From positions 558,001 to 622,000 of the forward strand of contig JAKAUC010000009.1 in assembly GCA_021827865.1 (NCBI GenBank): a stretch of 64,000 bases of DNA, given 5' to 3'. This DNA comes from an archaeon (GTDB taxonomy: Archaea; Thermoproteota; Nitrososphaeria; Nitrososphaerales; Gagatemarchaeaceae). Both the position numbers and the translations under genes were made by a program. Below the pieces are notes generated by a model. The model made no database searches and was not told the origin of the DNA. It saw only the letters and a program-made list of their open reading frames with translations. Each line of letters begins with the position of its first letter. The stretch's first letter is position 1. Positions 43,121 through 52,362 of the stretch are shown here, one piece after another.

Positions 43121-43330
43121 ACCCAGGGGGAGCTGGGCTGAGGATATGCACGGCATCCGAGTGAAGGCAGGACGACCGCCCTCCCGCGTCCCGTCTGCAA
43201 GGGCCGAGCCCGGGGGGACGAGAGACAATGAGGTAGAGAGTCATGGCAGCGGCCCCTCGGGAAGACCGAAGCGAGATGCAGAAATCACGGACGTCGATTC
43301 CTTTTATCCATCCCCCTCGGCGTGCTCCCC

Positions 43331-44521
43331 ATGGACTTCCTAGCCGAAGCTAAGAAGATCGAGCCCGAGATTATCAGGACCAGGAGGGCGCTTCACCAGC
43401 ACCCGGAGCTGTCGTACCACGAGGTCTGGACATCGAAGTTCGTCTCCGACAGGTTGGAGGCGCTGGGCATCCATGTGCGGAGAGGGGTAGGAGGCAACGG
43501 AGTGGTAGGCACCCTGAAGGGGGGCGTTGACGGGAAGGTTGTCGCCCTAAGGGCCGACATGGACGCTCTCCCCATCACCGAGGCTGCCGACGTGGGCTTC
43601 AGGTCGAAGATCGACGGGGTGATGCACGCCTGCGGCCACGACACGCACATGGCGATGCTGCTTGGGGCCGCAGAGATCTTGGCCCGGGCCCAGGCGGAGC
43701 TGCACGGAACCGTGAAGTTCCTTTTCCAACCTGCCGAGGAGCACGGAGGGAGGGGCGGCGCGCTCCCCATGATAGAGGACGGGGCCATGCTCGACCCGAA
43801 GGTAGACTACGTCTTCGGGCTGCACATCGATGGAGACAGGAAGGCGGGAGAGTTTGGGGTAAGAGGGGGACCGGTGATGGCTGCCCCGGACACCTTCAAG
43901 ATCAGGATCGAGGGCAGGGGAGGCCACGGGTCTGCCCCCCACAAGACCATAGACCCCGTCTACATCGCGGCCAACGTCATCCTCGGCTTGCAGGGTATAT
44001 CTTCAAGGATGATGGACCCGGTCCGCCCCTTTGTCATCACAGTCGGATCAGTCCACGCAGGGACGAAGGAGAACATCATCCCCGACTACGCTGAGCTCGA
44101 GGGTACCATCAGGACCCTAGATGAGGCGACCAGGAAGTCGGCCAAGAGGAAAGTGGCCGGGGTCGTCGGCGGGCTCTGCAGGTCATTCGGAGGTTCGGCC
44201 CACGTCGAGTTCGAGGCCGACGCCTATCCTGTGACAGTGAACGACCCCAAGACAACGGAACGGGCCGTCAAGGTCCTTCAGAGGATACGCGGGACAAGGG
44301 TGAAGAGGATGGAGCCCATCCTCGGGGGGGAAGACTTCTCCAGGTTCCTGCAGAAGTCGCCCGGGACGTTCTACTTCCTGGGGGCGGCGAACCCGGCGAA
44401 GGGATGCGTCTATCCGAACCACAGCTCGAAGTTCAAGGCCGACGAGGACGTGCTGAAGTATGGCGCCGCGTCCCTCGCGATGCTCGCCTTCGAGTTCGGC
44501 AGCCAAGGCACGCCCAGGTGA
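43331..44521 (+). CDS. M20 amidohydrolase (hippurate/IAA-amino acid hydrolase type)
   Basis: A 396-residue metal-dependent aminoacylase of peptidase family M20D. Metal and catalytic residues: MHACGHDTHMAMLLGAAEIL, FLFQPAEEHGG with the catalytic Glu pair, GLHIDGD, and GRGGHGSAPH in the dimer domain. It removes acyl groups from N-acyl amino acids; other M20 substrates are possible. The ATG at 43331 gives the best distance to TTTTATCC (about 43301-43308); a GTG at 43322 is an alternative. The stop TGA immediately precedes the MBL gene. The 210 nt upstream contain no gene. Confidence 0.88.
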   Translation: MDFLAEAKKIEPEIIRTRRALHQHPELSYHEVWTSKFVSDRLEALGIHVRRGVGGNGVVGTLKGGVDGKVVALRADMDALPITEAADVGFRSKIDGVMHACGHDTHMAMLLGAAEILARAQAELHGTVKFLFQPAEEHGGRGGALPMIEDGAMLDPKVDYVFGLHIDGDRKAGEFGVRGGPVMAAPDTFKIRIEGRGGHGSAPHKTIDPVYIAANVILGLQGISSRMMDPVRPFVITVGSVHAGTKENIIPDYAELEGTIRTLDEATRKSAKRKVAGVVGGLCRSFGGSAHVEFEADAYPVTVNDPKTTERAVKVLQRIRGTRVKRMEPILGGEDFSRFLQKSPGTFYFLGAANPAKGCVYPNHSSKFKADEDVLKYGAASLAMLAFEFGSQGTPR

Positions 44522-45430
44522 ATTGGCGCGTACGCAAAGAAGGTCTCCGAACGAGTCTACCTGCTTGACACCTACGCGCTTGGGATACCAGGGACGGTAG
44601 GAGCTTACCTGCTGAAGGGTCAGAAGCCTGCGCTCATCGACTGTGGCTACGCTACCTCCCACGAGAGCGTCCTGAAGGGGTTGGCCGAGGTCGGGGTCAT
44701 GCCCTCGGACGTGAGGTATGTCATCCCGACCCATGTACACCTGGACCACGCGGGTGCCGCGGGGAGGCTCCTGAGGGAGATGCCCAACGCAGAGGTGATA
44801 GCCCATGAGAGGGGGGTCCCCCACCTGGTCGACCCCGCGAAGCTCATCGAGAGCTCCACCAGGGTCTTCGGTGAGTCCATCATGGCCCTATACGGCCGCC
44901 CTGACCCGGTCCCCGCAGAAAGGGTGAGGGGGGTCGGGGAGGAGGAGCACCTCGACCTCGGGGCCGGCCTCAGCGTCACCATAATACACGCCCCCGGACA
45001 CGCGCCCCACCAGGTGTCCGTCCTCGTGGACGGCAGCCGCTCCCTTCTGACTGCTGACGCGGTCGGGATCGTGTACCCGGGGCTCAGCGCGCTGATACCA
45101 ACCACGCCCCCTCCCAGCTTCAACCCGTCGCAGCTGGTGGCCACCATAGGCGCGCTGAGGCAGATGTCCCCCGGGGAGCTGCTCGTCCCGCACTTCGGCG
45201 CCAGGAGCGATGTCGACTGGGTGTTCGACCGGACGGCGGAGCTGGTGGAGTCCTGGGTGGACCAGGTGAGCCGCATGCGGAAGCTGAAGATGGGCCTCGA
45301 CCAGGCAGCCGAGTCCATGGAGAAGGCGGTGGCCAGTGACGCGGGGGTAGGAGATCTCCCCATCTATGCGAAGGTGTCGGTGAGGACCTCAGTGATGGGG
45401 ATCATGCATTATCTCGACAAGAACCCTTGA
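44522..45430 (+). CDS. Metallo-beta-lactamase-fold hydrolase with ATT start
   Basis: A 302-residue MBL hydrolase. The metal motif is THVHLDHAG, with further ligands in HAPGHAPHQ and the aspartate in LLTADAVG. The usual MBL opening (RVYLLDTYALGIPGTVGAYL ... PALIDCGYA) is encoded upstream of the first standard start (TTG 44681). In that frame no ATG, GTG or TTG exists between the preceding stop and this region; the first codon after the TGA (44519-44521) is ATT, so I propose an ATT start at 44522 coupled to the stop. The substrate (thioester, ester or other) is unknown; a frame error is the alternative. Confidence 0.75.
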   Translation: MGAYAKKVSERVYLLDTYALGIPGTVGAYLLKGQKPALIDCGYATSHESVLKGLAEVGVMPSDVRYVIPTHVHLDHAGAAGRLLREMPNAEVIAHERGVPHLVDPAKLIESSTRVFGESIMALYGRPDPVPAERVRGVGEEEHLDLGAGLSVTIIHAPGHAPHQVSVLVDGSRSLLTADAVGIVYPGLSALIPTTPPPSFNPSQLVATIGALRQMSPGELLVPHFGARSDVDWVFDRTAELVESWVDQVSRMRKLKMGLDQAAESMEKAVASDAGVGDLPIYAKVSVRTSVMGIMHYLDKNP

Positions 45431-45455
45431 ATAACGTGGGCGGCCGCCGCGCGTT

Positions 45456-46283
45456 GTGCCTCTGGTCTACGCGTGCATAGCACCCCACGGAGGAGAGACG
45501 GTCCCTGCCCTCGCGGGCAGGAAGCTCCGGTTGTTCCGACCGACCAGGGACGGCATGAAGTCGCTTGCATCGAGGATGGAGCGGTCAAAGCCCGACACCA
45601 TAGTGATTGCCAGCCCCCACAACCTCAGGCTCCACAGGCATGTCGGGGTGGTGACGGCAGAGAATTCCTCCGGGTCCGTTACGGAAGGGAGGAAGACCAT
45701 CAGGCTCAGGGCCAAGTGCGATGTAGCGTTCGCTCGGACGCTGGTCGAGGAGGCCGAGAGGGCAGGGCTCCCTGTCGCCGGAGCCACCTATGGGGTAAGC
45801 GAAGGTCCCCTCTCTGACCTGGCGATGGACTGGGGGACGCTCATCCCCCTCTGGTTCTTCCTCAGAGGGACAGGGCTGAAGAGCAAGATCGTGATAGTCG
45901 CTCCATCGAGGGGACTGCCCCTCCGCCTGAATTTCGAGTTCGGCAGGGTGATGGCGCGCGCAGCAGAGGCCGGGAGCAAGCGCGTAGCCTTCGTCGCCAG
46001 CGCGGACCAAGCTCACGCCCACAGGAGGAGCGGACCCTACGGCTACAGCCCCAGCGCGGCGCGGTATGACGAATTCGTGGTCGCTGCGGTCAATGGGGGA
46101 AGGCTCAGCTCGATTCTCGACCTGGAGCCCGGCTTCATAGACGAGGCGAAGCCCGACAGCCCCTGGCAGATGTCCATGCTCGCCGGAGCCCTTTCAGAGG
46201 TCCCGATGAAAGGGGAGGTGATCTCATACCAGGCACCCACCTACTACGGGATGCTCTGTGCGAGCTACTCCAGGAAGTCGTAG
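45456..46283 (+). CDS. LigB-type class III extradiol dioxygenase-like protein
   Basis: A 275-residue protein of the LigB/MEMO superfamily. Candidate metal ligands are His in ACIAPHGGE and in VIASPHNLRLH, with a later His pair in DQAHAHRRSGPYG and Glu/Asp near the end. True LigB enzymes open aromatic rings using Fe(II); many archaeal members are uncharacterised and MEMO proteins lack the activity. The GTG start at 45456 is 25 nt from the MBL stop, with TTGAATAA (about 45429-45436) as possible promoter. Its 3' end overlaps the convergent HAD gene by 19 nt. Confidence 0.75.
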   Translation: MPLVYACIAPHGGETVPALAGRKLRLFRPTRDGMKSLASRMERSKPDTIVIASPHNLRLHRHVGVVTAENSSGSVTEGRKTIRLRAKCDVAFARTLVEEAERAGLPVAGATYGVSEGPLSDLAMDWGTLIPLWFFLRGTGLKSKIVIVAPSRGLPLRLNFEFGRVMARAAEAGSKRVAFVASADQAHAHRRSGPYGYSPSAARYDEFVVAAVNGGRLSSILDLEPGFIDEAKPDSPWQMSMLAGALSEVPMKGEVISYQAPTYYGMLCASYSRKS

Positions 46284-46966
46284 ATCCCTTCGAGGCCGCT
46301 GATCTTCGGGCAACCCATGTCCCCGTAGCTACCGTACCTGTCGAGGAGGATCCCTGTCACGCCAGCGTTCCTCGCCCCCTTCACGTCGGCGTCATAGAGG
46401 TCCCCTATGTGTACCGCTTCGCCCGGTTCGGCGCCGGTCCCATGGAGCGCTATCCGGAATATGTCAGGGTTGGGCTTCGAGACGCCGACCACCCCTGAGA
46501 CAACTACCACTGGGAAGTACTTCTCGAGGCCCAGGTCGGACACCGTGCCAGCCACGTCAGGGGGCGCGTTCGAGACGAGGGCCAGCTTGAAGCCGGCGTC
46601 GCTAAGTCGGCGGAGGGTCGGCTCGGCGTCGGGGTAGAGCTCCAGCGGTATTGACTCCTGGACTTCGGGCCACATCTTACGCATCAGATGGGAGAGCCGT
46701 TCAGCCTCGGCGTCGGACGACCCGGGGAAGAGGTGCCTGAAGACCAAGGCGTCGAGCTGGCGGTAGGACTCCTCCGACTCCTCTGGGGTGAACCTCCTGT
46801 GCCCGTAGGCGAGGAGCCAGCCTGGCTCGACGGCGAAGTAGGCTGAGCGCACCTCGTCGGCGGTGGCAGAGTAGCCGCTGCCTGTAAGTATCCTGCTTAT
46901 GATCCGGTCTCTCCTCATTACAAGGAGCGTCCCTCCTAGGTCGAAGAAGACGGCCCTTTTCTTCAA
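46265..46966 (-). CDS. HAD-superfamily hydrolase
   Basis: A 233-residue haloacid-dehalogenase-like phosphatase. Motif I is FFDLGGTLL (the second Asp is replaced by Gly), motif II LALVSNAPPD, motif III Lys in GVSKPNPDIF, and motif IV IGDLYDADVKGARNAG. A helical cap follows motif I (residues 20-90). The missing second Asp of the usual DxD(G/T) suggests a phosphotransfer or dehalogenase variant, or loss of phosphatase activity. Substrate unknown. AAGTATTTAG (about 46991-47000) lies at leaderless distance from the ATG. Confidence 0.8.
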   Translation of the reverse strand: MKKRAVFFDLGGTLLVMRRDRIISRILTGSGYSATADEVRSAYFAVEPGWLLAYGHRRFTPEESEESYRQLDALVFRHLFPGSSDAEAERLSHLMRKMWPEVQESIPLELYPDAEPTLRRLSDAGFKLALVSNAPPDVAGTVSDLGLEKYFPVVVVSGVVGVSKPNPDIFRIALHGTGAEPGEAVHIGDLYDADVKGARNAGVTGILLDRYGSYGDMGCPKISGLEGIYDFLE

Positions 46967-47021
46967 TCTGAAGCTTGATGCGCCAGGCGGCTAAATACTT
47001 TCGGCGGGAACCAGCGCCGTG

Positions 47022-47432
47022 CTACCCCCCGAAGATGGGGATGTAGGGGGTCACAAGCATGCTGAACAGGAGGAGCGCGAGGACGGTCAGCGTGATGTAG
47101 ACGTAGGTCCTGTTGTGCTCGGCCGCGAAGAGGAAGATGGAGAAGAGCACCCTCGAGACGGGAGTCGCAAGAAGGAGCAGCACTCCCAGCTCTATTATCG
47201 CCATCGGCGCACCCGAGGCGAGGCCGGCAGTGAGGCTGTTGAAGGTGACCGGGAAGGAGCCGTGGGGCACCTGATTGGGGTTGTAAGTGAGGAAAGAGCC
47301 AGACTGTGAGAAGGCCGCGTGGGCTGCGAGAAGGGCTGTTCCGACCACGATGACTGCGCCAGAGAGCAACACGCCATACCTTAGCACCTTGCTGATGACG
47401 GTGTTCATCGAGTCAGGGTCGCTCAGGTTCAT
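47022..47432 (-). CDS. DUF1634 membrane protein
   Basis: A 136-residue protein with three membrane helices (about 18-40, 78-95, 105-130), matching DUF1634: MNTVISKVLRYGVLLSGAVIVVG and GAPMAIIELGVLLLLATPVSRV. Such proteins are typically encoded next to TauE/SafE permeases, as here (30 nt downstream of one), and probably form a small accessory subunit. No soluble domain. Confidence 0.82.
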   Translation of the reverse strand: MNLSDPDSMNTVISKVLRYGVLLSGAVIVVGTALLAAHAAFSQSGSFLTYNPNQVPHGSFPVTFNSLTAGLASGAPMAIIELGVLLLLATPVSRVLFSIFLFAAEHNRTYVYITLTVLALLLFSMLVTPYIPIFGG

Positions 47433-47462
47433 GGCCGCACCCTCCGCGGGGCACCGAGCAGC

Positions 47463-48299
47463 TCAGATGCCAAGGGCCCTCAACACCATCTCCAGCCCCG
47501 CTATGGCGAGGACTAGGGCGAATATCTTCCTGACGGTCGGGTTCCTTGCCCTGGTGAGCACCCGGGCCCCCATGGAGGCGCCGATGAGTATCCCAATGGC
47601 GACGGGCGCCACTATGATCGGGTTGACGTCTCCCCTGACGAAGTAAATCCCGGCGCTGGCGGCAGCGGTGACTCCGATCATGAAGTTAGAGGTCGTGGTC
47701 GACACCTTCATGGGGAGCTTCATCGCCAGATCCATGGAGAGGACCTTGAATGTCCCACTCCCTATGCCCAGGAGCCCAGAAATCAGCCCGGCCACCACCA
47801 TGCCGGCGAGCCCCTCGGCTGGGCGGGTGGCGTTGTAGTTCACCGTCGAGCCGTCCGTCTCCACGTATGAGCCTGTGAGCTTGAGCTTCTTCGAGAGCCC
47901 CGTCAGCTCGGGGGGGACGGGGATGTCCTCGCCAATCTTGCGGACCAGCGGGAGGAGGGAGACGAGGAGGATGACGCCGAAAATGAGCTCAAGGGCGACG
48001 GAGTTTACGTAGGTGGCGATCAGCGCGCCTGTGATGGCCCCCGCCGTCGTCCCCAGCTCGAGGAACATCCCGACCCTCAGGTTGGTCATTTTGTCCTTGA
48101 CGTAGGTAGCCGCGGCGCCGCTGGAGGTCGCTATCACAGACACGATGCTCGCGCCTATCGCGTAGTGGATGTTCACTCCCAGCCCGATGGTCAGCATTGG
48201 GATGACGACGACGCCCCCTCCGAGCCCCACGAGGGAGCCGATGACCCCGGCGACGATAGAAGCCAGGAATAATATGACCATGAGTTCTAGGACAAGCAA
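47463..48299 (-). CDS. TauE/SafE-family sulfite/organosulfonate exporter-like permease
   Basis: A 278-residue membrane protein with eight predicted helices in two homologous halves, each starting with the TauE pattern: GSLVGLGGGVVVIPML near residue 25 and GLLGIGSGTFKVLSMD near residue 195. A soluble loop of about 30 residues links the halves. The family moves sulfite, sulfoacetate or other small anions; the substrate here is unknown. Start TTG at 48299. It leads a two-gene unit with DUF1634. Confidence 0.85.
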   Translation of the reverse strand: MLVLELMVILFLASIVAGVIGSLVGLGGGVVVIPMLTIGLGVNIHYAIGASIVSVIATSSGAAATYVKDKMTNLRVGMFLELGTTAGAITGALIATYVNSVALELIFGVILLVSLLPLVRKIGEDIPVPPELTGLSKKLKLTGSYVETDGSTVNYNATRPAEGLAGMVVAGLISGLLGIGSGTFKVLSMDLAMKLPMKVSTTTSNFMIGVTAAASAGIYFVRGDVNPIIVAPVAIGILIGASMGARVLTRARNPTVRKIFALVLAIAGLEMVLRALGI

Positions 48300-48369
48300 G
48301 CTTGCTCCTCCCCTTTTGCGAAGGTAGTTACGCGTTTTTCTCGGTCACAAAAGGTGACATGAGGGCAGG

Positions 48370-49563
48370 CTACCGGCCCTCAAGGGCGGCTACAATCCTC
48401 TCGTGGCTCGCATCTATCCCTTCAACCCCTGTGTTCAGTATTATGCATGGGATCTTCCACTTCTCGAACATGAGTCTGAAGTAATGGGCCTGCCGTTCGC
48501 TGTCTGGCTCGAGCAGGTATGGGTTGTACCATGGTTCGTAGGACGTCGATCCCCACTTCTCCTTGGGTCCTGCCCCCGGGAGTACCATGTACTCCCCCCT
48601 CTGGAGTATGCTGATGGCATCGTCAGGCGTCAGTCTGACCTCTGCGGGGCTGTGGTCGTCCCTGCGCAGGAGGACGACGAGGTTGATTGGGACCTCATCG
48701 ACGACCTTGTCCGGTCCGAGGATGCCCTCCCTCCTGACCAGAACCCTAGAGTTGCCGAAGGCGTAGTAGCACCACCCCTTGCCGTCGTTGAAGACGCACC
48801 TCCGGTGGGTTACGGAGCACCCCGCGGCCCCTTCGGTGAGCTCGCAGTCCTCCTTGCTGGTGGTGATGTTTTCGCTCAAGGACCGGTCGAAGACGGCGCG
48901 GAGCCACTCCTGCTCCTTCTGTGACTCGGACCGCATGTAGAGGGCCTTCTCGGGCTGCCTGGCGATCAGAGGGGTTGAAGGGATGTCAGGGACGGGGTTG
49001 GGGAAGCGGACGTAGGCCCAGTCGTCGCCGCATATCTTTCCGTACTCGCTGGTGAACATCTGGAAGGACTGGGTCGTCTTCCCGGTCCCGGTGGGTGCGA
49101 CTATGACCACCCCCTTGCCCCTGTAGAGAGCAGTTGCGCCATGGATCGAAAGCGTGTTTGACTCGCGCTCGAGTATGGCCGCGGCGATTCCGAGGGCCCA
49201 AGACTTGCACTGGCCGTAGTACTCGGTGTTCACGAACAGAGCCGTACGCAGTTCAGGACAGTAGTAGGCGGAGGGCTCGAGTCCCTCGACCCCAATCGCC
49301 GAATAGATCCTAGCCCTCGGGGCCGCCCCTGCGTCAGCCTGAGTCCAGTTGTTCGCCCAGAACTCCGCTTGGTGCGGACTGTTAGTCTCGAGCTCGATGA
49401 TGATGCCGTTCAGGTTCGCCTTCAGGGAGCGCACGCCAGGCCCTGAGAGGGCAGGCCGAGCCATGACGAGGAGGCGCTGGAATTCTGAGGCTGGAGTCTT
49501 CTTGTCTCCGTTGACCCTTGCCCGCGACTTCGTCGAGTAGGTGTTCAGTGTTTCTGTGGTCAA
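48370..49563 (-). CDS. HPr kinase/PEPCK-like P-loop protein
   Basis: A 397-residue protein whose core resembles the HprK/PEPCK nucleotide-binding fold: SIHGATALYRGKGVVIVAP, then TGTGKTT (residues 158-164) and an Asp pair GDDWAY (179-183), as in the P-loop and metal site of HPr kinase. N- and C-terminal parts (residues 1-130 and 200-397) are not recognised and contain several Cys (CELTEGAAGC, RRCVF, GWCYY). Archaea have no PTS, so the protein is not a classical HprK. It may phosphorylate a protein or small molecule. GGTTTTAAG (about 49589-49597) fits a leaderless ATG at 49563. Confidence 0.6.
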   Translation of the reverse strand: MTTETLNTYSTKSRARVNGDKKTPASEFQRLLVMARPALSGPGVRSLKANLNGIIIELETNSPHQAEFWANNWTQADAGAAPRARIYSAIGVEGLEPSAYYCPELRTALFVNTEYYGQCKSWALGIAAAILERESNTLSIHGATALYRGKGVVIVAPTGTGKTTQSFQMFTSEYGKICGDDWAYVRFPNPVPDIPSTPLIARQPEKALYMRSESQKEQEWLRAVFDRSLSENITTSKEDCELTEGAAGCSVTHRRCVFNDGKGWCYYAFGNSRVLVRREGILGPDKVVDEVPINLVVLLRRDDHSPAEVRLTPDDAISILQRGEYMVLPGAGPKEKWGSTSYEPWYNPYLLEPDSERQAHYFRLMFEKWKIPCIILNTGVEGIDASHERIVAALEGR

Positions 49564-49682
49564 GTCCGATTCGGCGCCGATTCCGAGCGCTTAAAACCGT
49601 TGGTCACAACGAAGTGAAGTTATTCAAATGTCGAAGCAAGCTCGACCCATCGCGGCAGGCCGTCGGCTCCGGGCGCTCGTCG

Positions 49683-51359
49683 TCAGCGGGTGACCAGGAG
49701 GGAGGGGGTGGAGCGTCGCTCCGAGAGACCGTGTGTCGCGGCCTTCTCGAGGTCCAGGCCGCCCTTCTTGCAGATGGCCTTCACCTGATGGAACATCACC
49801 CAGCCCCCCAGACCGATCATGGCCCCCGTGGCATACCTCGAAACCGGATTCGCATCGCCGGAGGCTCGTGTCGCGTCCCTGACGGCTATCTTCGCCAGGT
49901 GCCTGTAGGATGCGAAGTACACCGCCAGCTGCGACTGGTCCAGCTTGAGCGAAGTGAAGTCCCTGCTCTTGAGGAGACCGAGGGGGACGTGTTGCATCGG
50001 CGTCACCGTGAACTCGAAGGGGAGGCCGGTCTCGAGGGTCGAATTGCTCATCCTATTGATCAGGGCCACAGTATCCCAGTTGTCTTCTGGCGTCTCTCCG
50101 GCCTGCCCCACCTGGACAGTGAAGGCTGGCCTCCAGTAGTTCTTGTTCATGACATAGGTGCCTCGCCAGACGATGTCGGACCATGACCCGTCGGGGCCGA
50201 CTTTGAGAGGGAGAGTCTTGTTGGGCATGTGCTCTGCGGCGAGGCGGTCGCTCCCCGTCTCGATGCCCACCTGCAAGCCGATCCAGTTGTTGGGCCCCGC
50301 TCTCATGATCGAGGAGACCTTCCGCATCAAGTCCGGGTAGGCGGCAGGGATCGAGATCCTGCCGTGGGTGGGATTGGAGTGGGTGATCCCCGGCGTGCCC
50401 ATGACCCCCTTCATCAGGTCGATGAGTGCGTCTTCGTTGGGGACGTAGTTCCGTCCGTGCTGGTATGCGAAAAACTCGTCGGTGTGGAGCCAGGCGTTGT
50501 GCTGTCCGGAGCGGACGTTCACCTCGAGCTCCCGCCGCACCCTTTCGGGGGTGTAGTATCTGAGCGGCCTGAGGGTGACCTCGCAGAAGTCGCAGCCTAT
50601 CCCGCACCCGCGCATGACCTCCACCATCCCCTTCACCGAGGGGTTGACGATGTCAGGTATCCCTTCCAGGGTCGGGAACTGCCTCGAGAACTGATAGCGA
50701 CTGATGAACTTGGGGTTCGGCTCCCACTCCTTCCTGAAGTCCGCGTTGAATGTCTGATACCCCCTGAAGAACCCGGTCTTCTCGCCAGAGTCGTCCGAGA
50801 CGTACCGGAACAGGTCGCCGGCGATGTCGTCTGCCTCTCCCTGGAAGGCGAAGTCGATCTTGTTCCTTTCGAGCTCCTCGGGGCGGACGGTAAGCTCCCA
50901 CACCCCTGGGCCCCCTACTAGGAGCTTCGCCTTCTTTCCAGCCCGCGCCTTGTTGATCCTGCCGAGGAGGGACTCGAACTCCCTCTGTACGTAGGCGGAC
51001 GCCCTCGTCTCGAAGAACACGGCGTATGACATGGTCAGCGGCCCCAGGCCGAGCGGGTCCATGGTCGAGACGCCGATCACTTCGGTGTCATCATCGACGA
51101 ACTTGGAGATGTGGTCCTCGTGGGCTACGACCACTTCATCCCTGGCGGAGTCCCTGAGCAGGGCGGCCTCCAGTTTCCTGATGGCATAGGGGGCGAGCGC
51201 CGCCCTCCCTTCCGTGTCCGGCGGAGGCGGACCCTTCAGGAAGGAGTAGATGGCACCAGGGAGGGCGTCAGTGGGCGCGCTGGCTAGGAAGTCGAGCAGG
51301 GGGACGCTTCTGTAGGTGCGAGAGAGGGTCGTGTCCGACACAAGTACGATCCGGGCCAT
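49683..51359 (-). CDS. B12-binding-type radical SAM protein
   Basis: A 558-residue radical SAM enzyme. The cluster motif is CGIGCDFC (CxxxCxxC) near residue 253, followed by PERVRRELEVNVRSG and GLQVGIETGSDRLA, the SAM-binding strands. The N-terminal 180 residues form a cobalamin-like domain (VIGVSTMDPLGLGP; KLLVGGPGVWEL). The enzyme should cleave SAM to start radical chemistry (methylation, ring contraction or similar); the substrate is unknown. A TATA-like TTTTTTAAC (about 51392-51400) is upstream. The gene stands alone. Confidence 0.85.
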   Translation of the reverse strand: MARIVLVSDTTLSRTYRSVPLLDFLASAPTDALPGAIYSFLKGPPPPDTEGRAALAPYAIRKLEAALLRDSARDEVVVAHEDHISKFVDDDTEVIGVSTMDPLGLGPLTMSYAVFFETRASAYVQREFESLLGRINKARAGKKAKLLVGGPGVWELTVRPEELERNKIDFAFQGEADDIAGDLFRYVSDDSGEKTGFFRGYQTFNADFRKEWEPNPKFISRYQFSRQFPTLEGIPDIVNPSVKGMVEVMRGCGIGCDFCEVTLRPLRYYTPERVRRELEVNVRSGQHNAWLHTDEFFAYQHGRNYVPNEDALIDLMKGVMGTPGITHSNPTHGRISIPAAYPDLMRKVSSIMRAGPNNWIGLQVGIETGSDRLAAEHMPNKTLPLKVGPDGSWSDIVWRGTYVMNKNYWRPAFTVQVGQAGETPEDNWDTVALINRMSNSTLETGLPFEFTVTPMQHVPLGLLKSRDFTSLKLDQSQLAVYFASYRHLAKIAVRDATRASGDANPVSRYATGAMIGLGGWVMFHQVKAICKKGGLDLEKAATHGLSERRSTPSLLVTR

Positions 51360-51500
51360 ATCCGCACATCAGGAAAGTGGTGACGGTGGTTAAAAAATCC
51401 TACAGGTAGTTGCGCTCTCAGAGAGGTCCCTTGGCGGCATGCGTCCCTGCGCTTGTGCACTACGAAGAGCACTGGGCCTGGCGCGAATCCCCCGACCGGC

Positions 51501-52358
51501 TTAGCCCGCAGTGTCCCGCCAGCTGTGTTCGGGAACGAAACCAAGCACCCTCCTCGCCTTCTCGATCGAGAGGAGGGTCTCGTTCCCCTCAAGCCTCTTC
51601 TTCCTGGGGACGTTGGGGAAGACCTTGCCCAGCAGTTCATCGTCGCCAGAAGTCATCACCGTGTCAGCGTTTGCGATTATGAAAACTTCCGCGCCCCGGA
51701 TTTTCGCCTCGAGGGCCCTGCGTACCGCCTGGGCGGCATCCCTGACGTCGATGTACCCCCAGAGGTTCCACTTGCGGAGCGCCGGGTCGCCCTGGAAGTC
51801 CCTGAAGAGCTCGTAGTCCCCGGGCTCGATTATGTTCGAGAAGCGGAGGCCCACTATCTTCAGCTCAGGGTCCCACCTGCAGTACTGCTCGGCGATTCTT
51901 TCGCCCACAATCTTGCTCAGCGAGTAGGCGCTCTCGGGCCTCCCGGCGTACTCCTCGTCCACAGGCACATAGGGAGGCGGGACATCGAATGGGAGGCCCA
52001 GGACTGTCTCACTGGATGCCCACACCAGGTTCTTGATTCCGAGCCTGGCCGAGGCCTCGAACACGTTGTAGGTGCTCATCACGTTGTTCTCGAAGGTCAC
52101 GGAGTTGGTGAACAGCCTGGAGTCAGGGATGGCAGCCAGGTGCACCACGCCCTCCACCCCGTGGGGGCCACGCTCAACCGCAGCGAGGGCGTCCAGGGCC
52201 TGGCCGTAGTCAGCGAGGTCGGCCTGTATGGAGGGGCAGAGCTCTTCGGCCGGCCTCGTCCTGTCCACACTGAAGGCTTCGTACCCATGCGCCTTGAGGT
52301 CCCTTATGCAGGCCCTGCCCGCCTTCCCGCTCCCCCCGGTGACCACGACCTTTGCCAT
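51501..52358 (-). CDS. NAD(P)-dependent sugar epimerase/dehydrogenase (SDR)
   Basis: A 285-residue extended short-chain dehydrogenase. The cofactor loop is VVVTGGSGKAGRACI, the catalytic Tyr-Lys is in AYSLSKIVGER, and VVHLAAIPDS-like text (GVVHLAAIPDSR) marks strand 4. It resembles uronate dehydrogenases and UDP-sugar epimerases. I use the ATG at 52358, giving the family start; the longer frame overlaps the serine hydrolase gene. Third gene of the operon that begins with the dipeptidase. Confidence 0.85.
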   Translation of the reverse strand: MAKVVVTGGSGKAGRACIRDLKAHGYEAFSVDRTRPAEELCPSIQADLADYGQALDALAAVERGPHGVEGVVHLAAIPDSRLFTNSVTFENNVMSTYNVFEASARLGIKNLVWASSETVLGLPFDVPPPYVPVDEEYAGRPESAYSLSKIVGERIAEQYCRWDPELKIVGLRFSNIIEPGDYELFRDFQGDPALRKWNLWGYIDVRDAAQAVRRALEAKIRGAEVFIIANADTVMTSGDDELLGKVFPNVPRKKRLEGNETLLSIEKARRVLGFVPEHSWRDTAG

Positions 52359-52362
52359 GCCA

